Below, piece by piece: positions 6,408-13,542 of a stretch of 33,354 bases of DNA. Position numbers and translations under genes: made by a program. Location: the NCBI RefSeq assembly GCF_019400985.1, contig NZ_WTFF01000035.1, positions 1-33,354 on the forward strand, written 5' to 3'. This stretch comes from Streptomyces bambusae (GTDB lineage: Bacteria; Actinomycetota; Actinomycetes; Streptomycetales; Streptomycetaceae). Numbering within the stretch: position 1 is the stretch's first letter; every line of letters starts with the position of its first letter. The notes under the pieces were generated by a model. The model saw only the letters and a list, made by a program, of their open reading frames with translations. It was not told where the DNA came from and searched no databases.

Positions 6408-9257
6408 GTGGGTGACGATTCGTGGTTTTCGTTGGCCGTCCGGTACGCGCGCACCAGTCCGCTGCGTCGGCTGGCCAGGCTCCTCCTCTGGGGGTGTGCG
6501 GGCTGGGTATTGAGTGATGCCTATGTCGAGCTCACCGCGGGCGGCCCGTTGACGCTGACGCTCCTGGTGCTGTTCGGTGCGGCAATCGGCGGGGTCGGCA
6601 GCGTGGCGTGCGGGATCGGCGGCGGCGCGGCGCTGCTGCTGCAGGGGGTTCCGCCGGCCGCGCTGCTGTGGTGGTTCCTGCCCCTTGTGCTGGTGTTCGG
6701 CATCGTGCAGTTGACCCTGGCCGAAGCAGTGAGCAGTCGCAGGACCGGTGAGGTCGTGCTCCTCGTCACCGGATACGGGCTGGATGAGCCGGGACGTCGC
6801 CTGCCGCGGCTGGTGGAGTGGCTCGCCCATGGCGCTCTCGCGGTGCCCTTGGTGCTGTGGGCCCGGCAACCGGCACTGTCGTCGCTGGTGATCCTGGGGC
6901 TGGCAGGTGTCATGCACCAGCAGTTCCTCAAGGCCGTACGCAGCCTGAGCCGTTATCGACGGATGGAGGTGCAGGTCTCCGCCCTCTCGTGGATCACCTG
7001 TGCGGCACTGCTGGCGCTGAGCCCGGTGGGCGCGGTCATCGCCGAGCGAAGCCCGGAACGGCTCTTCGTTGTCCTCGTCTATCTGCTGGTGGCCGGGGCG
7101 CTCAGTGGGGCCCTGACCGTCTGCATCAGGTTCTGCGAGCGGGCGTTCATCTCGGTTGTCGGTTCCCCGCAGGTGCGGCACCGGACCGTGTTCAGCGCGG
7201 CCTACGGCTTTCTCCTGCTCCCCGCCTGGCTCGGTGCGCTGACCCTCACGGCCCGTCCCGGGACAGCAACGGCGGAAACTGCCCAAACTCTGGGCCTCGC
7301 GGTCGCGCTGCACCTGCTGTTCCTGGCCTTGTTCATGAAGCGGCCCTGCGTCTGGCTGCACCGGCTCGACGCTTCGCTGTTCGTGCGGTACACGAATCAG
7401 GGTGACGAGGAGTGGCTGCAGAAGACCTGGCGGTACGACGCCACGCACGGTCGCAAGGGCAAGCCCGACCTCACCCTGGTCAAGGTGCTCGACGAATCGG
7501 CCGCGCGGATCTCCCAGGGCACGTTCATCCCTCCCGCTCCCGAGCACTGGAACAGCTTTATGAACGGCAAGCGCTCCGTGGAGTTGTCGGTCCATTGGAC
7601 CGACAAGGCGGTCCGCCTGCTCAACCTGACCGCGCCCGCGAAGGACGCCGCACGCGAGGTTCGCCTGGAGCACCGGGCCTGCCGCATCGGCTGCCTGACG
7701 ACACTCGGGTACGCGTACCTCTTGCACGGCTATCCCGAGGACGGGCAGCGGGCCCTCCTGGACGCCGCCGAACTGTGCCGGAGGGCGGGACTGGCGAACA
7801 TCCGTGTTCAGATCGCCAAGGACGCCTGGCTCGCCGGCCTGGACATCGGCCTCCGCGATCTCCGGCCGCTCGAAGACGCCCTGATGAGCCCGCACGTCGT
7901 TCCCGCGCTGCGCGCCCGGATGATGATCGAGGTGGGCAGCCTGTTGTACGCGTGGAAGGACCCGCGGCTCGACGCCTTCCTGGACCGGATGAGCCGCATC
8001 CCGTTCCATCCGGAGAGTGCCGGTGCCGAGAAGATCCAGCAGGTCCGCCACACGGTCACGATCACCGCGGCCGGGATCGGGGGGCGCTTTCTGTCCTCGC
8101 CGGATGACCTGGACGTGTTCGTGCGGGGTGCCGAAGTGTTCCGTGAGCAGGTGCCGGGCAACGTACGGATGCGTGCCTTCGTGAGCGGTGTGCTGGGCGG
8201 CATGCTCGACGTTCCCGGCAGCCGAGCCATTCGCTGGGGAGTGGTCCAGCTCGGTTCCGGCGTACCGGAACGCGGCGCGGAGATCCTGTACCGCACGGCC
8301 CTGAGGCTGGTGCGGCGGGGATTGGGGGCGGTCGCGGCGGAACTGCTGGAGCTGAGCGGCGAGGCGTACGCCCGCACCGATCCGCGACGCGCCCTGGCCT
8401 GTCTGCAGCAGGCCGTCGCGCTCAGGGACGATGGCCGCACCAATGTGCTGGGCGGTGAACAGAGGATCGCCTACTCGGCGACCACGGAACCGCTGTACCA
8501 GGAGGTCGTGGGCCTGCTGGTCGAGGAGGCGGCCGATCCGGTGAAGGCGTTCGACCTGGTGGAGCGGGCCCGGTCGCGGGACCTGGTCGATCTGCTCGGG
8601 GAACGGGTGCCCCGGCCCGAGCTCGACGGGCTGACCGACGTCGTGGCCGCGATGCTCCGGGTGGAGCGCGCGGCCGAAGAGGTCGAGCGCAGCGGGAGCC
8701 GCATCGGTCGGGCGTACGTGGTTCCGCGCCGGTACGGTGCCACGCCCTCTCGCGACGAGGACGGCTGGTCGCCCGGTCTGAGATGGGCGGAGGCCATGGA
8801 CGCGGCGACCGCGGCGCAGCGTGAGCTGTTCGAGACGATGAAGGACCTGGAGGGGGCCGGTCTGGACGAGGAGGCGCTGGATCTGGTGTGGCTGCTCGGC
8901 AGGGAGGCGGTGGCCGAGCGGAGCCTGCACGTCGAGGCGCGGCGCATGCGGGTGGCGGTTGACAGGGCCGGGCCGCTCAGGGCCCGGCGCCGCGCCCGTG
9001 ACCGGCAGCTGGCGGTGTGGGACGCGTTGGCCGACCACGGTGGGCGGGCGGCCGAGTACGTGGCCCTGCGTCGGGGCACACCTATCACCTTCGCTCAGGT
9101 GCGGACGCTTCTGGCCGAGGCGGGGTCAGCCGGGCAGGGCGCGAAGGGGGCCGCTCCCGGCGAGGAGGTCGGCGGCGCGGGCCCGGACGACCGCGACGAT
9201 CACGGCGTCTCCTCGGAAGTCCAGGACCAGCACGTCGGGGACGACCGTGCCGGCTGA
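6408..9257 (+). CDS. Membrane-anchored TPR-like protein preceding a CHAT domain, C-terminus displaced
   Basis: This is a 949-residue frame from GTG 6408 (GAGGG just upstream). Roughly residues 20-325 contain about eight to ten hydrophobic segments, so the protein is integral to the membrane. Residues about 340-890 are helical repeats with TPR-like character (LGYAYLLHGYPEDGQRAL, DPRRALACLQQAVALRD, KAFDLVERARSRDLVDLL). Residues about 885-905 read AAEYVALRRGTPITFAQV and RTLLAE. That is the linker seen just before the protease domain in fused TPR-CHAT proteins. Instead of CHAT, the last 44 residues are low-complexity and antisense to the 3' end of the SAF-like gene (overlap 9126-9257). Likely role: membrane-bound sensor/scaffold that controls the CHAT protease coded at 11173-12423. 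I infer that its natural C-terminus was cut off by an inversion. Confidence 0.8.
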   Translation: MGDDSWFSLAVRYARTSPLRRLARLLLWGCAGWVLSDAYVELTAGGPLTLTLLVLFGAAIGGVGSVACGIGGGAALLLQGVPPAALLWWFLPLVLVFGIVQLTLAEAVSSRRTGEVVLLVTGYGLDEPGRRLPRLVEWLAHGALAVPLVLWARQPALSSLVILGLAGVMHQQFLKAVRSLSRYRRMEVQVSALSWITCAALLALSPVGAVIAERSPERLFVVLVYLLVAGALSGALTVCIRFCERAFISVVGSPQVRHRTVFSAAYGFLLLPAWLGALTLTARPGTATAETAQTLGLAVALHLLFLALFMKRPCVWLHRLDASLFVRYTNQGDEEWLQKTWRYDATHGRKGKPDLTLVKVLDESAARISQGTFIPPAPEHWNSFMNGKRSVELSVHWTDKAVRLLNLTAPAKDAAREVRLEHRACRIGCLTTLGYAYLLHGYPEDGQRALLDAAELCRRAGLANIRVQIAKDAWLAGLDIGLRDLRPLEDALMSPHVVPALRARMMIEVGSLLYAWKDPRLDAFLDRMSRIPFHPESAGAEKIQQVRHTVTITAAGIGGRFLSSPDDLDVFVRGAEVFREQVPGNVRMRAFVSGVLGGMLDVPGSRAIRWGVVQLGSGVPERGAEILYRTALRLVRRGLGAVAAELLELSGEAYARTDPRRALACLQQAVALRDDGRTNVLGGEQRIAYSATTEPLYQEVVGLLVEEAADPVKAFDLVERARSRDLVDLLGERVPRPELDGLTDVVAAMLRVERAAEEVERSGSRIGRAYVVPRRYGATPSRDEDGWSPGLRWAEAMDAATAAQRELFETMKDLEGAGLDEEALDLVWLLGREAVAERSLHVEARRMRVAVDRAGPLRARRRARDRQLAVWDALADHGGRAAEYVALRRGTPITFAQVRTLLAEAGSAGQGAKGAAPGEEVGGAGPDDRDDHGVSSEVQDQHVGDDRAG

Positions 9258-10595
9258 CACGATGACGGTGACCCTGTCCCCGCGCCGGACGGTGTCCGCG
9301 AGCAGGCGCCCTTCGGCGAGGCGGAGCGGCAGGACCGTCCGGCCGTCGAGTGCCCCGTCGGCGAGTCGGGGGCCGAGCGAGTCGGGCGGGACGACCTGCC
9401 TGGCGGCCAGGGGGCGCAGCGGGTAGCGGCCGACGATGTCGCGAGCGTGATCGCCGTGCAGGTCGGCCAGGGCCAGGGGCCGGTAGGGCAGCACGGACCG
9501 CTGCGTGGTCGTCGGTTCCGTCCAGGTCTGAACGGCAGCCGTCGCACCGCCGAGCACCAGTCCCAGGGCCAGGACGACCAGGGGCCAGCGCCTCCTGGAG
9601 GCTGCTGACAGTCCGCCCCCGCGGCCGCTGCCCTCCGTGGAAGAGGCGTGTGGGGAATCGTGTTCCTGCTCGGCGCGGTCCGGCCGTGGGGAAGGTGGCC
9701 GCAACGGCGGGGGCTCGGCGCCCGAGTCCACGTGGTCCAGGAGGGCGGACTCGTCGGTATGCACTGCGCCTCTGACCCACAGCCGGTCGAGGGCTTGCCA
9801 CAAGGTGGGCTCGTCCTCGTGGTGGGAGGGGCGGCGCAGACCCATGGCCTCCACCAGCGACCATCGGTAGACGTCGAAGGCCGTCCGGAACAGCCGGCCG
9901 TAGGCCTCGGCGGCGCCGATGGCAGCGAGGTAGCCGAGCCATGCCACCAGGAATCCGCCCCACCAGCACAGGGCCACTGCGTACCAGGGCAGCAGCCATG
10001 CCGCGATGCCGGTGCCCGTCAGCGCGAACGCCACACCCAGGGCGCACATGGTCACGGCGAGTTCCAGCTCGCCGAGTGCCGCGGCAAGAGTGTGCTGGAA
10101 CGATTCGGGGAGCGTCGGGTACAGCCTGGGCCACGCGATGACCGCCCGGATCGCGTACCGGTCGGTGCTGTACTGCTCCGCGCCGCGCATGATGTTGCCG
10201 AACGTCGTGGGCAGCAGGAGCCGGCTGTCGCGGGGGTAGAGGTGCCAGCGGGGATCGTCGATGCCCAGCCTGCGATGGATCGCGGCCTGGCGGCGCCGGC
10301 CCCTTGTGGTGCACGTCTGCGGAAGCCTCTGCCAGTAGCCTTCCAGTAGGCGGACCAACGCCGTGCGCTGCGCCGTGACGAGCTGTGTGATCAGGAGGGC
10401 CGCCACCAGCAGCACGCCCGCGAGTGCCAGCCGTGCCGAGCCGTCCAGGGCCGCCCACCACCGGACGGCCGCCGACCAGCCGACCCCTGCGACGACCAGC
10501 CCGCCGAGGGCGATGAGGAAGCCGAGCACGGGGACGAACACGGCGCGCAGGGTGCGCTGTTCGAGGGCCCCGGCGGCCGTGTCGAGCACGCCCAT
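9126..10595 (-). CDS. Membrane protein with C-terminal SAF/CpaB-like domain
   Basis: This is a 489-residue protein starting MGVLDTAAGALEQRTLRAVF. Its ATG shares a base with the stop of the upstream gene (TGATG), so it is translationally coupled. Two hydrophobic segments lie near the N-terminus, a long hydrophobic block near residues 155-205, and one more (WPLVVLALGLVLGGATAAV) near 340 after a Pro/Arg/Asp-rich linker. The last 140 residues (VVPPDSLGPRLADG, LRLAEGRLLADTVRRGDRV, VPDVLVLDF) follow the SAF/CpaB pattern of secretion-system or sugar-handling proteins. The fold assignment is by pattern only. Third gene of the CHAT operon, it presumably works at the membrane with the TPR protein. Its 3' end overlaps the convergent TPR frame by 132 bases. 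Confidence 0.75.
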   Translation of the reverse strand: MGVLDTAAGALEQRTLRAVFVPVLGFLIALGGLVVAGVGWSAAVRWWAALDGSARLALAGVLLVAALLITQLVTAQRTALVRLLEGYWQRLPQTCTTRGRRRQAAIHRRLGIDDPRWHLYPRDSRLLLPTTFGNIMRGAEQYSTDRYAIRAVIAWPRLYPTLPESFQHTLAAALGELELAVTMCALGVAFALTGTGIAAWLLPWYAVALCWWGGFLVAWLGYLAAIGAAEAYGRLFRTAFDVYRWSLVEAMGLRRPSHHEDEPTLWQALDRLWVRGAVHTDESALLDHVDSGAEPPPLRPPSPRPDRAEQEHDSPHASSTEGSGRGGGLSAASRRRWPLVVLALGLVLGGATAAVQTWTEPTTTQRSVLPYRPLALADLHGDHARDIVGRYPLRPLAARQVVPPDSLGPRLADGALDGRTVLPLRLAEGRLLADTVRRGDRVTVIVSAGTVVPDVLVLDFRGDAVIVAVVRARAADLLAGSGPLRALPG

Positions 10596-11173
10596 CACGT
10601 GCCGCCACGACGGGACAGGGGCACCAGGCGATGGGGGCCCTTCTGGCAGGTGTACGCCTTCCCCTGGACGTAGTACTCGAACTCGTTCTCCTCGCCGCAG
10701 TCGGTACACGTGATGCGGACCGGGTCAGGAAAGTCCGTCGGCCTTCCCAGCGGGTCCGAGTCCACCCCCAGTTGGGCTCCTGCCGTCTCCAGGAAGCGGA
10801 CGGCCTCCTCACGCAGTGCGTCCACCGGCACCACGCCCACCACCGCGGTTCCTGCACGCACCACCACCAACCCGGCCGTCCCGTCCAGTGCGTCGAGGAT
10901 GTCGACCGAGGTGAGCAGCACGACGATGTCCAGCCGCGCGGAGACCACGACGACCGGCCCCCGGCCGTCCGGCCCCGTCAAGCCGTGCGGGATGCCCGCC
11001 CCGTCCAGCAGGACGACGAGACGGCCGGTACGGTCCGGGCAGCCCGTGCAGTCCGGACGGTCCGGATGGTCCGGACGCTCCGGGCAGTCCGGGCAGTCGG
11101 CACCAGTCGGCTCCGTGTGCGCGGTATCGAAGTCGGTGCTCATGAGGTCGGACACCGTACGGCCGGAAGTCAT
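10595..11173 (-). CDS. CBS-like domain plus zinc-ribbon protein of the CHAT operon
   Basis: This is a 192-residue protein starting MTSGRTVSDLMSTDFDTAH. The start overlaps the CHAT stop as TGATG. The opening VSDLMSTDFDTAHTE resembles the first strand and helix of a CBS domain. Next is a low-complexity Cys/Pro/Asp tract (CPDCPERPDHPDRPDCTGC). Then a half matching a CBS core (VVVVSARLDIVVLLTSVDIL, LVVVRAGTAVVGVVPVDAL). The C-terminus has CTDCGEENEFEYY...YTC, a zinc-ribbon-like pair. CBS domains usually bind adenosyl ligands, so a nucleotide-sensing partner of the protease is a reasonable inference but unproven. The same frame is open far upstream through the CHAT gene, but that extension is shadow. 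I know no family with this exact domain order. Confidence 0.7.
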   Translation of the reverse strand: MTSGRTVSDLMSTDFDTAHTEPTGADCPDCPERPDHPDRPDCTGCPDRTGRLVVLLDGAGIPHGLTGPDGRGPVVVVSARLDIVVLLTSVDILDALDGTAGLVVVRAGTAVVGVVPVDALREEAVRFLETAGAQLGVDSDPLGRPTDFPDPVRITCTDCGEENEFEYYVQGKAYTCQKGPHRLVPLSRRGGT

Positions 11174-12423
11174 CAGCACCAGTCTCCCGTCAGCACGAAA
11201 GGCGCCCAGTGGTACGGATCGGGGAAGGCCCTCTCCTCCCCCGAGCGCCGCTCGAAGACCCGCCGGGCGAACCGCACCAGGCCGGCCTGTTCCCGGGCGG
11301 CGGCACGCAGACCGTCCCGCAGGCCGCGGGCGGCGCACAGCTCGTCGTAGATCCGCAGGGCGGTCCCGACGTCGCCGGCCCTGGCGAGGAGCTGGGCTTC
11401 CTCCAGGAGGAGCGCCGTCTCCAGAGGAGAGCCGTCCGCCAGCGTGGACCGTACGTCCTGTGCATGGCGCAGGACGTCGGCGTGGGTGAGTCCGCGCAGC
11501 CATGTCTGGGCTCGGCGCAGTGACTCCGCCTTGCTGTTGCCCGCTCGCAACTCCTGGTAGAAGCGGGTCAGCAGCAAGCCGGTGGACAGCTCGTCGACCC
11601 GCCACAACGACACCAGCGTGGACGCCGCCCCCGCGTACAGCAGGGCTCGGGTGAGCCCGATCAGTTCGTCGCCGGGACGCCGGTCGCTCAGGCCGCTCTC
11701 GCACGAGCCGAGCACGACCAGGTCCGCCGCCAAGGACAGGCCGAGGACGTCTTCGGCCGTCAGCCTGCCATCGGCCAGTTCGATACCGGAGCGCATCGGA
11801 TCGACCGGCTCGAACACGCCGTGGGCGGTGAAGTGCAGTACGTCGGGTGACCCGTTTCCCGCCCGTAACCGCTCCAGCAGTCCGGCACGAGAGGCCCTTG
11901 CACCGACGAGCACCTCGGGCTCCGCGAACAGTCGGCTGACCGCTGTGGCCTGCGTCAGCGCGAACGTCATCGGCGGATCGGCGGGAGGGGCGGCCACGAC
12001 GAGCGCCGACGAGCGCGTCGCCTTCCGTTGAGACCAGCAGTACCGCAACACGGACGCGCTGGGTGTCAGCACGACGGGGTTCCGGTCGGCGAGTGGCGCG
12101 CCGTCGAGGGGGACGGCATGGAGCGGCAGCCGGTGCAGGGCGTCATGCGGCACGAGATAGACGACGTCGCCAGGCGCCGCCCACTCCTCGATCGGCCGCA
12201 CCAGCGCCCGCAGTGCCTCCCCCGCAAGGTAATCGGCCATGCGGAAGCGTTCACCGCGCAACAGGGCGTAGAAGTCTTTGACCGAGGCCCGTAACTCCGC
12301 TCGCGTCAGCCCGACAGTGAGGATCTCCGGCTTCTCCGCCTCGGGAACGATCCCGAAGATGCGTATGCCGTGCTCCGTGACGTAGTACTCGACCAGGACG
12401 ACGCGGACACTCTCGGCCGACAC
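11173..12423 (-). CDS. CHAT-domain cysteine protease
   Basis: This is a 416-residue protein read from GTG 12423, with GAGGGGAG four bases upstream; a TTG at 12450 is an alternative. CHAT is a caspase-like (clan CD) peptidase domain. Here the catalytic His is in LHFTAHG (residue 201) and the Cys in VVLGSCESGL (residue 241). VPHDALHRLPLHAV near residue 92 and the C-terminal DPYHWAPFVLTGDW are also family features. The domain starts almost at residue 1 (ESVRVVLVEYYV), so no sensor region is attached, whereas most actinobacterial relatives carry N-terminal TPRs. It heads a coupled three-gene operon. Its expected N-terminal partner is the convergent gene ending at 9257. Expected role: regulated protease in stress or anti-invader signalling; the substrate is unknown. 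Confidence 0.9.
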   Translation of the reverse strand: MSAESVRVVLVEYYVTEHGIRIFGIVPEAEKPEILTVGLTRAELRASVKDFYALLRGERFRMADYLAGEALRALVRPIEEWAAPGDVVYLVPHDALHRLPLHAVPLDGAPLADRNPVVLTPSASVLRYCWSQRKATRSSALVVAAPPADPPMTFALTQATAVSRLFAEPEVLVGARASRAGLLERLRAGNGSPDVLHFTAHGVFEPVDPMRSGIELADGRLTAEDVLGLSLAADLVVLGSCESGLSDRRPGDELIGLTRALLYAGAASTLVSLWRVDELSTGLLLTRFYQELRAGNSKAESLRRAQTWLRGLTHADVLRHAQDVRSTLADGSPLETALLLEEAQLLARAGDVGTALRIYDELCAARGLRDGLRAAAREQAGLVRFARRVFERRSGEERAFPDPYHWAPFVLTGDWC

Positions 12424-12479
12424 CCGACTCCCCTCACCTGCCGACCTCAACTTCCCTTACCAAGGGTAGGCGGACACTC

Positions 12480-12500
12480 CCGTCCGCGTAATGCGGACGG
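12480..12500. other. Perfect hairpin upstream of the CHAT operon
   Basis: CCGTCCGC-GTAAT-GCGGACGG, an 8 bp stem with 5-base loop, lies 57 bases upstream of the CHAT start. A smaller palindrome CCCTT-ACC-AAGGG lies nearer the gene. It could be an operator, a leader hairpin or a terminator insulating the operon from the glyoxalase gene. The sequence cannot decide among these. The rest of 12424-12764 shows no gene that I can support on either strand. Confidence 0.5.
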
Positions 12501-12684
12501 CACCGCTTCCTGCCCGCCGGCCGGTCCCTTGCGATACGTCGGCCCCTTCACGCTCGGCATCGCCAGGAGCTTGGCGCCGGCGGAGGCGCACGGGACCTTG
12601 CTGCGGCGGGCCGCGGCGGCCCGTGCGACAGTTGCCTGCTCGTGAGACACGCCGGTGGGGTGCCGGCTCGCTTTGGAGATGGGC

Positions 12685-12709
12685 AGGACAGGCGTTCGTC
12701 GCCTGTCCT
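12685..12709 (-). terminator. Likely intrinsic terminator after the glyoxalase-like gene
   Basis: AGGACAGGCG-TTCGT-CGCCTGTCCT is a perfect 10 bp stem with a 5-base loop. It lies 56 bases downstream of the leftward gene ending at 12765. There is no U-tract, as is common in actinomycete terminators. Confidence 0.65.
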
Positions 12710-12764
12710 CCTCATCCATCCAGCGGACTGTTCTGATTGCTCGCAGGTCAGCTGCGAAGGGCCG

Positions 12765-13205
12765 TCAGCTGATCTGTTCGGCCAGGGCGAGGATGATGCC
12801 TGAGGGGCCGCGGAGGTAGCAGAGGCGGTAGATGTCCTTGTACTGCGCTACCTCGCCGAGCAGTTCGGCGCCATGGAGGCGCAGGCGGGCGATGGTGTCG
12901 TCGATGTCGTCGACGGCGAACATGACCCGGTGCAGGCCCAGCGTGTTCGGCGGCGGGTTGTGTGATCCGCCGCTGATCGCCGCGGGGGTGTGGTACTGCG
13001 CGAGCTCCAGCTTGCCGTTGCCGTCCGGGGTCCGCATCATCGCGATCTCGCTGCGGACTCCGTCGAGTCCGACGGCTTGATCCGCGAAGAGGCCCTTGAT
13101 CTGCGCCTTGCCTTCGACCTCCATGCCCAGTTCGGTGAAGAAGGCGACGGCGGCGTCCAGGTCTTCGACAACGATGCCGACGTTGTCCATCCGCTGAAGC
13201 GTCAC
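12765..13205 (-). CDS. Glyoxalase/bleomycin-resistance superfamily (VOC) protein
   Basis: This is a 146-residue protein from GTG 13205, with GAGGGAGA 7 bases upstream. It starts MTLQRMDNVGIVVEDLDAAV, a typical VOC opening in which a metal ligand position is usually His (here Gly-Ile). The second betaalphabetabetabeta module contains LHRVMFAVDDIDDTIARL, with a His at the usual metal site. GKLELAQYHTP and the C-terminal YLRGPSGIILALAEQ complete the fold. Such small proteins include glyoxalases, dioxygenases and antibiotic-binding proteins, and the substrate cannot be told from sequence. It stands alone and is divergent from the secreted phospholipase gene. Confidence 0.85.
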   Translation of the reverse strand: MTLQRMDNVGIVVEDLDAAVAFFTELGMEVEGKAQIKGLFADQAVGLDGVRSEIAMMRTPDGNGKLELAQYHTPAAISGGSHNPPPNTLGLHRVMFAVDDIDDTIARLRLHGAELLGEVAQYKDIYRLCYLRGPSGIILALAEQIS

Positions 13206-13542
13206 GACGGTTCTCCCTCTGTGTTGCGCTGCCAGTTGCAGGCCACCGGTATACCGAGGACGGAGCCGGCGGCCCATTCTCGACACCCGTAAACGGGCTG
13301 AGTTCCGGAGGTCGCTGACCTGGGTCATCGCCCGGTAGACGCAGGAGCTTGCGGGTGACCGCGTGGTCGTCTCCGGATGCGTTTGCGCATCGCTGCTGCC
13401 GGCTTCCGGCTGCCGAATGAGTGATGCCTGGTGCGGCGCTCCGCGGCCTGCGCCGGCATCGGCTCCACCGGCGGCCCGAGCACCTCCCCGGGGCCTGGAC
13501 CGCCCGTCCGACGCCGTGTCAGTCGTCATGAAAGACTGAGGC
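13206..13542. other. Divergent intergenic region, no gene seen
   Basis: These 337 bases separate the leftward glyoxalase-like gene from the rightward phospholipase gene and must contain both promoters. The leftward frame of the glyoxalase gene stays open far upstream, but the translation is low-complexity and starts before a good ribosome site inside it. I see no RNA gene, repeat or conserved peptide here. Confidence 0.5.

Noticed and set aside
5997..9038. Leftward frame of 1013 residues opposite the TPR gene
   Set aside because: Its translation is Arg/Pro/Gln-rich with no recognisable motif. It is the antisense shadow of a high-GC coding gene.
6408..12423. Gasdermin or CRISPR association of the CHAT protease
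   Set aside because: No gasdermin-like gene, cas gene or repeat-spacer array is in the window.
9096..12440. CAGGTG / CACCTG as the inversion repeats
   Set aside because: A 6-base match outside the codon phase. GGCCGAG fits gene ends and phase better.
12447..12719. 90-residue leftward frame before the CHAT gene
   Set aside because: It spans the 12480 hairpin and part of the 12685 hairpin, lacks a ribosome site and resembles nothing.
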